This document shows positions 48,984 through 55,423 of a stretch of DNA of 55,423 nucleotides, one piece after another (positions within the stretch are counted from its first letter, which is position 1; each line of letters starts with the position of its first letter). The translations under genes and the position numbers were made by a program. Origin of the DNA: Desulfovirgula sp. (GTDB lineage Bacteria; Bacillota; Desulfotomaculia; Desulfotomaculales; Desulfocucumaceae); contig DYET01000026.1 of assembly GCA_020725625.1 (NCBI GenBank), positions 1-55,423 on the forward strand, in the 5' to 3' direction. The notes beneath the pieces were generated by a model. The model saw only the letters and a program-made list of their open reading frames with translations. It did no database searches and was not told the DNA's origin.

Positions 48984-49592
48984 ATGTTTTCAGAGAATAT
49001 TTTTCAGTTGGCTAAAGAGATCCCCTTGCCCGATATTTTTTCGCATTACTTCCCGGGGAATCAGCTTAAAAAGCGGGGCAACCGTTGGACTGCCTTATGC
49101 CCGTTACATAATGAAAAAACTGGAAGTTTTGTTATTTTTCCTGAGGGCCGTTTCAAGTGTTTCGGGTGCCATGCTTTTGGAGATAGCATTTCATTGCTGT
49201 CCGGGGTTTACGGCATAAGACCACACGAAGCGGCCTTGATGATTGCCCGGGATTTCGGCATTCCCGTTCAAAGCACTCGGCGACCCCTTTCCCGGCGCGA
49301 AGTCCGGGAGGCTCAGGCCAAGGCCCAGGAGATAGCCCGGCGGCGGGAGCTTGAAACTGTATTCAATAATTGGTGCCAGGGCACTTATTTAAAGCTTTGT
49401 GTAATAAAGCGATGCATTGATAAGTCAATACATCATGACCCGGCGTTTGCAGAAGCCATTCCAGGTTTATTGAATTTAGAACCTGTTTTTGAACACTGGC
49501 TGGATATCTTACAAAATGGCACCGACGAAGAGAAATTCAGCCTTTTTAAAGAACCGGCGGTGAAGGAGTGGACAACGTGGAATTTAATTTAA
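48984..49592 (+). CDS. CHC2 zinc-finger primase-like protein
   Basis: This 202-aa protein has a DnaG-type CHC2 zinc finger: CPLHNEKTGSFVIFPEGRFK then CFGC. The Cys-His and Cys-Cys pairs are correctly spaced, at about residues 39-62. The rest has a charged helix (SRREVREAQAKAQEIARRRE) and no TOPRIM domain, so it probably supplies DNA binding while the neighbouring protein gives helicase activity. The next gene overlaps its end by 25 bases. Start is ATG 48984, 9 bases after AAGGA. Confidence 0.85.
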   Translation: MFSENIFQLAKEIPLPDIFSHYFPGNQLKKRGNRWTALCPLHNEKTGSFVIFPEGRFKCFGCHAFGDSISLLSGVYGIRPHEAALMIARDFGIPVQSTRRPLSRREVREAQAKAQEIARRRELETVFNNWCQGTYLKLCVIKRCIDKSIHHDPAFAEAIPGLLNLEPVFEHWLDILQNGTDEEKFSLFKEPAVKEWTTWNLI

Positions 49593-51298
49593 CTACTGCG
49601 CTTGAAAATGAAGTTAACAATGACCCTGAAGCCGCCGTGCTGTTGGGCCTGGAAGAGGACGACAGTCATAACATTAACGAAGAATTGCAGCATTTCAATG
49701 AAATAAAAAACATGCTCTTTGAGTTGCGGAACGTAGATAACGATAATAAACTTACGTTTTGCAAAATTAATATCTTCCCTAAATTTAAGCATCTTTCCGC
49801 AACATTACAGGATGTTGCGATTAATGAATTAACCAAAGTCTTAAAGCCCTTGGGTATTGGAAAACCAGCTATTAAAAAAGAGATTAATATCCGTCTTCGT
49901 CAAGCTGACGGACAGATTGGAGAAAAGAAGGCTTCAATTGAAGACGAATCGCCATATTTTATTGATGGTACATTTATCCCGAAACTGCTGGCTGATGACA
50001 TAATGTCAAAACACAAATTTATATACTCTGGCGAGGAGTTGCGAGAATACATAAATGGCGTTTATGCACCGGGCGGAGAGGAATCTGTTAGAAAACTTTC
50101 TTTAAATTTGCTTGGTAACAACTTCAAAAAAAGAAGATATGAAGAAACACTCTTTATTATCGAAACTTTGAGCATGAAAAAAATTTATGAGTTAAATAAA
50201 AATATTTTTTTAATAAACGTCAAAAATGGTATGTATGATGTGCCGAAAAGAATATTGCTGCCTCATGACCCGGAATATTTAAGTACAATCCAGTTAAATT
50301 GCAATTATAATCCAGGTGCTAAATGCCCAATTTTCATATCTTATTTAAACCGTGCACTTGAACCGGATAGTCAAATTTTAATTCAGGAAATCGCAGGTTA
50401 TCTGTTAATCATAGACACTCGGGCGCAAAAAGCTTTTCTGCTATATGGCCCCGGCGGGTCCGGGAAATCAACTTTCTTGTACGTCATGTTAAATCTACTC
50501 GGGACAACTAACTGTTCAGCAATTAGTCTTCAAGACCTGACTGACCGCTTTCGGGTGGCGAACTTGGCAAATAAACTGGCCAATATTTGCCCGGATATTC
50601 CGGCGAAACCCCTGGAAGATGCGGCTATCTTTAAGAGTATTGTGGGCGAAGATACAATAACTGCTGAGCGTAAATTTAAACAACCATTTGAGTTTAAACC
50701 TTATGCACGTTTAATATTCAGCGCGAATCAATTTCCGCGTACACTCGACAAAACTTCTGCCTTCTTTAGAAGATGGATTGTTGCAGGCTTTAATAATGTA
50801 ATACCGGAAAACGAAAGAGATTTACAATTAAAAGCTAAATTACTGAATGAGTTGGACGGCATTTTTCTCTGGGCGCTTGAAGGTTTGGAGAGGTTAATTG
50901 CAAATAACTTCCGCTTTTCCGAGACAAACGAAAGCAAAGACTTGGTTGAGAAATATAAGCGTGAAAGTAATAATGTCCTTACGTTTGTTGATGAAAAATG
51001 CATTATACAACCTGATGTATATGTGAGTCGCAGTGGTTTATATTCGGAATATAAAACCTGGTGCGTCGAAAACGGTTATAAGCCTTTTTCACAAAGATCA
51101 TTTAATGATGAAATTGAACTTAATTTCAAAGAAAAAGTTTGGCGTGGCTTACATCCTAATCCTAGGATAAGGACTAAAATTTATCGCGGCATTGCGCTTA
51201 TTGACAGCAAAGATGATAGCAACATAAATGAATTAACAATAGATAGCAAACAGGACAATGAAAGTGATAATTTTGACTGGGACTACAAGAGATGGTAA
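49568..51298 (+). CDS. Phage/plasmid primase-helicase (P4/D5 type)
   Basis: This 576-aa replication protein has Walker A GPGGSGKST (near residue 295) in ALLYGPGGSGKSTFLYVMLN-like context. Walker B/sensor-like segments (KPYARLIFSANQFPRT) and a D5-type C-terminal helicase fold follow. The N-terminal 100-200 residues are a D5_N-like helical region. It probably opens and unwinds the origin of the element. Its base composition is clearly more AT-rich than the flanking genes, a sign of separate origin. It overlaps the CHC2 gene, suggesting translational coupling. The start is TTG/ATG-like and uncertain. Confidence 0.88.
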   Translation: MDNVEFNLTTALENEVNNDPEAAVLLGLEEDDSHNINEELQHFNEIKNMLFELRNVDNDNKLTFCKINIFPKFKHLSATLQDVAINELTKVLKPLGIGKPAIKKEINIRLRQADGQIGEKKASIEDESPYFIDGTFIPKLLADDIMSKHKFIYSGEELREYINGVYAPGGEESVRKLSLNLLGNNFKKRRYEETLFIIETLSMKKIYELNKNIFLINVKNGMYDVPKRILLPHDPEYLSTIQLNCNYNPGAKCPIFISYLNRALEPDSQILIQEIAGYLLIIDTRAQKAFLLYGPGGSGKSTFLYVMLNLLGTTNCSAISLQDLTDRFRVANLANKLANICPDIPAKPLEDAAIFKSIVGEDTITAERKFKQPFEFKPYARLIFSANQFPRTLDKTSAFFRRWIVAGFNNVIPENERDLQLKAKLLNELDGIFLWALEGLERLIANNFRFSETNESKDLVEKYKRESNNVLTFVDEKCIIQPDVYVSRSGLYSEYKTWCVENGYKPFSQRSFNDEIELNFKEKVWRGLHPNPRIRTKIYRGIALIDSKDDSNINELTIDSKQDNESDNFDWDYKRW

Positions 51299-51313
51299 AA
51301 GAGGGTGGCATCT

Positions 51314-51787
51314 ATGAGAAAATTTGTGAAAAAACCCAGTAAATTATACTCCCAGGCAGTAGAAGCTTTACTTGCTCTGGTTGAGGCAGAGGGTGCGGAC
51401 GCTGCGTTAAGGGTTTATGCACAAGCCACATGGGAAGAGTATTACAGGCAATATGCTGAAAAGCACGGCCTGAAGCTTAGTGCGGGTCATCCCTGTTTAA
51501 GTCGTCTCTTGGGGAAGCGGTGCAGTCAAAAAAGTGACTATTCAGGGGTTCCCTGTTATCCTCCGGGGGCTGACCATGATAGCCTGTGGCTTAAAGACGG
51601 CAAACCGTATGCATATATTACTCAGCCGTATTGTCTGACATTGAATGCAATGCGGGACCTGGTGGCCATGTGCGATCAGTACGGTTTAGATGTCAACATC
51701 AGAACATGGCCTTCCTGGCACTTCCCCGGAGGTGTTTTAACGATGGAGATCAAGCGGAAAACAGAAAGCGAGATAGAAGGGTGGTGA
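51314..51787 (+). CDS. Hypothetical protein with cysteine cluster
   Basis: I do not recognise this protein, about 157 aa from ATG 51314 (after GAGGGTGG; GTG 51305 is the alternative). It has an N-terminal helix (SKLYSQAVEALLALVEAEG), then a middle region with HPCLSRLLGKRCSQKSDYS and VPCYPPGADH (three cysteines and two histidines, plausibly metal-binding). A C-terminal strand ends GGVLTMEIKRK. It lies between the helicase and a zinc-motif miniprotein. No function is assigned. Confidence 0.6.
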   Translation: MRKFVKKPSKLYSQAVEALLALVEAEGADAALRVYAQATWEEYYRQYAEKHGLKLSAGHPCLSRLLGKRCSQKSDYSGVPCYPPGADHDSLWLKDGKPYAYITQPYCLTLNAMRDLVAMCDQYGLDVNIRTWPSWHFPGGVLTMEIKRKTESEIEGW

Positions 51788-51794
51788 AAAAAAG

Positions 51795-51980
51795 ATGAAA
51801 AACACTGCTAAAGCAAGATACCTGGCATCCGGCTATACTTCCGGGCGGCGGGAAAAACTGATTTTCCACAGCCGGGGATGCTGGTACGCTTCCCGGTTAA
51901 AGAGGCCGGCCAGGGCGTATATAAGCCGGAACGATGCCCTTCAGGACGGGGTCAGGCCGTGTTTGCGTTGCAAGCCGTAA
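51795..51980 (+). CDS. Small Ada-like zinc-motif protein
   Basis: This 61-aa protein resembles the zinc-binding module of Ada DNA-repair proteins and its stand-alone phage versions. FHSRGCWYASRLK carries one Cys and His, ALQDGVRPCLRCKP carries C-x2-C, and YISRNDA sits between. The methyl-phosphotriester-repair Cys of Ada is inside such a module, so methyl acceptance is conceivable but unproved. It lies after a GGTGG ribosome site and precedes the HTH gene. Confidence 0.6.
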   Translation: MKNTAKARYLASGYTSGRREKLIFHSRGCWYASRLKRPARAYISRNDALQDGVRPCLRCKP

Positions 51981-52024
51981 CCGGCCACAAACACCATTTT
52001 AACAGAAAGTGAGGTGATCCTGTA

Positions 52025-52705
52025 TTGACAGTATATCGAATAAAAAAGGAAACCACCCCGCCCCCGCAGGAGACCCAGGAAGTTGAAGCCATAAATCCTT
52101 TGCCGGCCCAACTTGAAGGGTTGGAACCGGTAAACAAACTTTCCCCGGAACTACGGGAGGCGGTGGCCAGGGCCGTCCTTATCGACGGCAAGACCGGGCG
52201 GGACGTGGCCCGAGAATACGGCATTGGCAAAAATGCGGTTACGAGTTGCGTGAGGGAATTTTTCGCTGAATTTGTGGATCAGCGAAATATGGCGCTGGTG
52301 GGGAAGCTAGATGTGGTTACTGAAGAGCTGTTGCAGCGGATCAGGGAAAACGTTCATAATTTACCGCTTCAACAATTGGTGGTAAGTTTTGGCATTCTAA
52401 TGGACAAGAGGAAGGACCTGATCAGCAAGGTTGCCCCTCCGCCTGGCACTATATCCTTGCGCATTGCCTGGCAGGACGGTTCCGGCGCGGTGGAACTGAC
52501 CACCGGCCCCGCCGCCACCAATCCCGCCGCCCCCGGCCCCGGAAACCACGATCCTGCCCCGATTCTTCGGGTCAAGGCCGGCGAGGAACAAGACAACCAG
52601 GGCGGCGGGGCCGGCGAGGTTATCGACATTGAGGCAAGCCCGGTTTTGGACCCGGTTGCATCCCCACAACCAGATGCAGCGGTTAACGAAGATGACCCTT
52701 GGTGA
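52025..52705 (+). CDS. Helix-turn-helix protein, phage small-terminase-like candidate
   Basis: This 226-aa protein has an HTH near residues 55-75 (GKTGRDVAREYGIGKNAVTS) and a helical middle (EELLQRIRENVHNLPLQQLV), followed by a Pro/Gly/Asp-rich tail. An HTH followed by a helical oligomerisation domain is compatible with a phage TerS-like protein, but no motif proves it and there is no large terminase next door. It could equally be a regulator. It starts at TTG 52025, with GAGGTG and an 8-base spacer. It leads the gene string that ends in the tape measure protein. Confidence 0.5.
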   Translation: MTVYRIKKETTPPPQETQEVEAINPLPAQLEGLEPVNKLSPELREAVARAVLIDGKTGRDVAREYGIGKNAVTSCVREFFAEFVDQRNMALVGKLDVVTEELLQRIRENVHNLPLQQLVVSFGILMDKRKDLISKVAPPPGTISLRIAWQDGSGAVELTTGPAATNPAAPGPGNHDPAPILRVKAGEEQDNQGGGAGEVIDIEASPVLDPVASPQPDAAVNEDDPW

Positions 52706-52731
52706 AATACCAAATGAAAGGAGCAATTCAA

Positions 52732-52965
52732 TTGACTGGCAGATTTTGGGAAGAAGAAACCCCGCAAGTTGCACAAAACCGATTTATTAAAGTTGAGTAT
52801 TTTCCACAAGCCGGAAAATTGTCCATTGAAAAAACCATTCTCCGCGATGGTGTGTCCCGCCCCCGGCGCGTGACCCTTGACTGCCGGGATTTTCAAGACC
52901 GGGAAATTGCCCGGTTGTTTGAAGCGGTTATCGAAGATTGGATAAAGGAGCGTGTTAAAGAATGA
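52732..52965 (+). CDS. Small unknown protein (77 aa)
   Basis: From TTG 52732 (after AAAGGAG with an 8-base spacer) the protein is 77 aa. An alternative TTG 52699 would overlap the previous gene. It is beta-rich at the start (FIKVEYFPQAGKLSIEKTIL), with a charged terminal helix (IARLFEAVIEDWIKERVKE). I do not recognise it. It overlaps the next gene by 4 bases, so co-translation is likely. Confidence 0.5.
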   Translation: MTGRFWEEETPQVAQNRFIKVEYFPQAGKLSIEKTILRDGVSRPRRVTLDCRDFQDREIARLFEAVIEDWIKERVKE

Positions 52966-53639
52966 AGCTCAGAGAGGTTGTCGGCCCCCGCGACTGCGCA
53001 GCACGGGCCATGAACGCACAAGTTGACCTGGTTGTTGAAGCACTCCGGGAGAATGAAAAAAGGCAGGTGCGTTTTCAAGAACCCCTAAAAATCCCGGAAT
53101 TTAACGTCAAAAAGATGATCAAGGATACGGAGGAGTTAGTTGCCAAGGCTTTTGCCGCCCGTCAAGAGGCATACGGGGATGGCTGGTTTGGGAATTTGGA
53201 ACGATGGCATTGGGAGGCCATGCAGACTTTAAAGAAAGACCTGAAAGCCTACGCCCGAAGGACCAATGATGAAAATTTAATGCGACAAATTGAAGAAGCC
53301 TGGCCGGAGACCAAGCCGCCCAGACCTCTGACCCCAGAGGAATTAAAGGAGCTGGAAAAAATCCAAACCGAAGCAGATAAAGCGGCGGACGACTTGATGA
53401 GTGTCGTCAAGGCTGGTTTGGAGCAAATGTGGGAATTTGCCAAGGAGGAATACGATATTCTCCGCGACACCAATAGCCAGGACCAGCGGCGCATTTATAC
53501 CTTGGTAGGGTGGTTTGCAAAGAGCCTCACTGCTTATATTGATGGCTGGTGGCGCTTTAAGCGAGGGGGCAGCACGACTTCTCCTGAACGTGTGGAGCAA
53601 GAGGTTGAGCGTGAACGGCCCAAGAGGTGGGTTAAGTGA
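52962..53639 (+). CDS. Unknown element protein, helical (225 aa)
   Basis: This 225-aa, mostly alpha-helical, charged protein contains a proline-rich patch (ETKPPRPLTPEELKELEKIQ), a tryptophan-rich segment (GWFGNLERWHWEAM) and a C-terminal basic end (RERPKRWVK). No enzyme motif or membrane segment is visible. It overlaps both neighbours, so it belongs to the same expression unit as the small proteins and tape measure. Confidence 0.5.
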   Translation: MKLREVVGPRDCAARAMNAQVDLVVEALRENEKRQVRFQEPLKIPEFNVKKMIKDTEELVAKAFAARQEAYGDGWFGNLERWHWEAMQTLKKDLKAYARRTNDENLMRQIEEAWPETKPPRPLTPEELKELEKIQTEADKAADDLMSVVKAGLEQMWEFAKEEYDILRDTNSQDQRRIYTLVGWFAKSLTAYIDGWWRFKRGGSTTSPERVEQEVERERPKRWVK

Positions 53640-53872
53640 TTCCCCGCAACATTCCGGCGGTTAGCTTAAAACGGTGCCGGCGGTGTAATTATGAGATTGA
53701 GGCTACAGAAGTAAACAGTGATAACCTTTGCCCCACCTGCGAGGAATACTTATACCGGCTGGCCCTCAAGGACCGGCTGGGGCGGGGATACCGGGTCCCC
53801 GCCATTCCCCCGCCCCGGCCCTGGCCGGCGGGACTGGCTGAAGCAGTCCTAAAAATAATAAAAGGCTTATGA
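53636..53872 (+). CDS. Small zinc-ribbon protein (78 aa)
   Basis: This 78-aa protein has two C-x2-C pairs (KRCRRCNYEIE and LCPTCEEYL, about residues 14-37), the layout of a zinc ribbon, followed by a basic, proline-rich C-terminal region ending LAEAVLKIIKGL. It starts at GTG 53636, overlapping the previous stop. It may bind DNA or a partner; the function is not identified. Confidence 0.55.
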   Translation: MIPRNIPAVSLKRCRRCNYEIEATEVNSDNLCPTCEEYLYRLALKDRLGRGYRVPAIPPPRPWPAGLAEAVLKIIKGL

Positions 53873-53889
53873 AAGGAGTGTGCCATATT

Positions 53890-54084
53890 ATGGAAAACTT
53901 GAGCAAGGCCGAAATGGAGCGGCAGATCAAAATGTACACTGAATTTATCAAGGAGGACGAGGCCAGCATCAAGGACCTGCGGGAGAAGGTGGCCCAGTTG
54001 CAAGCCGAGTACAAGCGGCGGTATGGTAAATACTTCGGTATTGAATCAAAGCCGGACCTGCCGGACGAGGCTTTCCGGGCGTAA
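53890..54084 (+). CDS. Small coiled-coil protein (64 aa)
   Basis: From ATG 53890 the protein is 64 aa (an earlier ATG at 53869 is only 21 bases upstream, and the SD AAGGAG lies between). A predicted coiled coil covers SKAEMERQIKMYTEFIKEDE and the following helix, ending in KPDLPDEAFRA. It sits just ahead of the tape measure gene, where tail-assembly chaperones are common in phages; that role is inference. Confidence 0.5.
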   Translation: MENLSKAEMERQIKMYTEFIKEDEASIKDLREKVAQLQAEYKRRYGKYFGIESKPDLPDEAFRA

Positions 54085-54116
54085 TATCAGAAAAACACTG
54101 AAAGGGGTGATATAAA

Positions 54117-55423
54117 ATGCCTGAAGACGATAGCTTCATAAAAATCATTAGCAGAATCGGAATTGACTACAGCCAGGCCATTAAAGGCACAAAAGACCTT
54201 GCGGAAGAACTGCGAAGGTTGGGCCGCCCCCTGGACGAGTTGGCCGCCCATGCGAAACAGACGGCGGCCCAGGTTGCGGCGGCTTTTAGCCAGACCTCCG
54301 CCCAGGCCGGGGTAACGAGCATTGCAAAACAAAACAGGCAAATATTACAGCAGAACACGGTATTCGCCAGGGATTACTTTACTTCTGTCGAGAACCGGGC
54401 CAGGCAGCACCGGGCATTTATGGACCGACTGTTTAGCCCGCAGATGACCGCTCATCATCTAAATTGGTTGATCGCCGGGGTGGGAATTTATGGAACCTTT
54501 GAAGTTTTAAAAGAGGGCCTTGTTGACGTTGAGAAGGGCATGAAGGGCCTCCAGACCGTCCTGCCCGAGATTGCCCACAATCAGGAGGCATATAACCAGG
54601 CCACCAAAGAGGCCATTGACCTGATGCAGAAGTATGGGGCCAGTGTGGATGAAGTGATATCCGCCGGGCGGTCCTTCGGCAGGATGTATAAAGAGGTTGA
54701 AACCGTGATGGGCCTGGTAAACAACTCCATTCTTTTGAACGTCATTGATAACGTGAAGCTGGAGCAGGCCGTAAGGGGGAACGAGGCGGCCCTTGCCGTC
54801 TACGGCAAGGAGCTTAAATCAACAAATGAGGTTCTCGCTTTCAGTAGTAAATTCATGGACAGCCTCACCCGGCTGTCTCACGAATCTATGGCTTCGGCCA
54901 CCGACCTGATTGAAATTATCGAAAGGTCGGCGGCTGCCGCCAAGAACGCCAAGACCGACATTGACCAGCTTATGGGTGTCGGGGCAGCGGCGGTCCGGGC
55001 CACCGGCCTGCCGGGGGCGAACATCGGCAACATGCTTAAAACCGTGTTCGCTCAGTTGTCCGCCCCCACCAAGAAGGTCCGGGAGGAGATCGAGCAGATC
55101 GGCGTCAAGATGTACGATGCAAACGGGCAATTGAGGTCCGCCTACGACATTATTCTTGACCTGGCCCGGGCGACCAAGGACGCCACCATCAGCCAGGATG
55201 AATTAAATGAGGCTATCCTCAAGGCCGCTTCCGGCAAATTCCAGTATTCCAAGCTGTCCTCCGTCCTTGGACAGTTTGATGAAATCGTCAAAAACACCTC
55301 CCGGAGCATCCACGCTCAGGGTGTCACCATGCAGATGGCCGCCCAGCAGCTTGATACCATCGAACGCCACGCCAAGATGCTGAAGGCCACCCTTCTTGAT
55401 ACTTTCTCCGGGGCCGGGGACGC
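54117..55423 (+). CDS. Phage tail tape measure protein (5' part, cut by window end)
   Basis: An open frame from ATG 54117 runs off the window end (435 codons seen, no stop). AAAGGGGTGA lies 6 bases upstream. The long alpha-helical sequence with the tail tape measure (TP901-type) pattern, including the GVGIYGTFEVLKEGLVDVEK and VLPEIAHNQEAYNQATKEAI segments, matches phage tape measure proteins. They set tail length and pass DNA at infection. It is the first recognisable virion structural gene of the element. The rest of the gene and the tail genes presumably follow outside the window. Confidence 0.75.
   Translation, partial: MPEDDSFIKIISRIGIDYSQAIKGTKDLAEELRRLGRPLDELAAHAKQTAAQVAAAFSQTSAQAGVTSIAKQNRQILQQNTVFARDYFTSVENRARQHRAFMDRLFSPQMTAHHLNWLIAGVGIYGTFEVLKEGLVDVEKGMKGLQTVLPEIAHNQEAYNQATKEAIDLMQKYGASVDEVISAGRSFGRMYKEVETVMGLVNNSILLNVIDNVKLEQAVRGNEAALAVYGKELKSTNEVLAFSSKFMDSLTRLSHESMASATDLIEIIERSAAAAKNAKTDIDQLMGVGAAAVRATGLPGANIGNMLKTVFAQLSAPTKKVREEIEQIGVKMYDANGQLRSAYDIILDLARATKDATISQDELNEAILKAASGKFQYSKLSSVLGQFDEIVKNTSRSIHAQGVTMQMAAQQLDTIERHAKMLKATLLDTFSGAGD

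Overview
The window comes from a GC-rich, spore-former-type Firmicute. The closest feel is the Desulfotomaculum/Pelotomaculum-like Peptococcaceae. This is inferred from the CheC, CheD and FliY chemotaxis proteins, the FliW/CsrA pair, flagellar gene order, many TTG/GTG starts with strong Shine-Dalgarno sequences, and intergenic short repeats. The exact species cannot be fixed from the sequence alone.

Region 1 (1-2260) holds two plus-strand housekeeping-type genes, a MazG-like nucleotide pyrophosphohydrolase and a DUF1015 protein. Copies of a short intergenic repeat surround them.

Region 2 (2261-45603) is an almost unbroken minus-strand motility and chemotaxis island, read from high to low coordinates. 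It starts with motB-motA, then cheW-cheA-cheB. Next come flgM-flgN-flgK-flgL, a FlaG-like gene, fliW-csrA and flagellin fliC. A fused sugar dehydrogenase/acetyltransferase gene follows, then fliD-fliS-fliT-like-flaG. The long fla/che operon comes last: flgB-flgC-fliE-fliF-fliG-fliH-fliI-fliJ-fliK-flgD-(flagellar operon protein)-flgE-fliL-fliN-like-fliO-fliP-fliQ-fliR-flhB-flhA-flhF-flhG-(31-aa ORF)-fliA-two rod genes-cheD-cheR-cheC-cheY-fliM-fliY. Sigma-28 promoters (TAAA, 15-16 bases, NCCGATAW) are readable ahead of motB, flgM and fliD, with a weaker one ahead of fliC. The early operon therefore encodes basal body, export gate, switch and FliA. FliA and its anti-sigma factor FlgM then gate the late filament, stator and chemotaxis operons. 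The flagellin leader carries a GGA-loop hairpin just upstream of its Shine-Dalgarno, as expected for CsrA control antagonised by FliW.

Region 3 (45986 to the end) is an integrated element at a tRNA-Val(CAC) gene. It has a tyrosine integrase, a zinc-finger protein, an excisionase-like HTH protein, CHC2 and P4/D5-type primase-helicase genes, several small unknown proteins (one with an Ada-like zinc motif), and the start of a phage tail tape-measure protein cut by the window end. No terminase, portal or capsid gene lies between replication and tape measure, which is atypical. The right end is outside the window.

Most noteworthy: an undescribed 31-codon gene between flhG and fliA; an intragenic duplication in FlgD; a dehydrogenase-acetyltransferase-zinc-ribbon fusion among filament genes; reversed motB-motA order; mutually exclusive hairpins in the flaG-flgB gap; and the tape-measure element without visible head genes.
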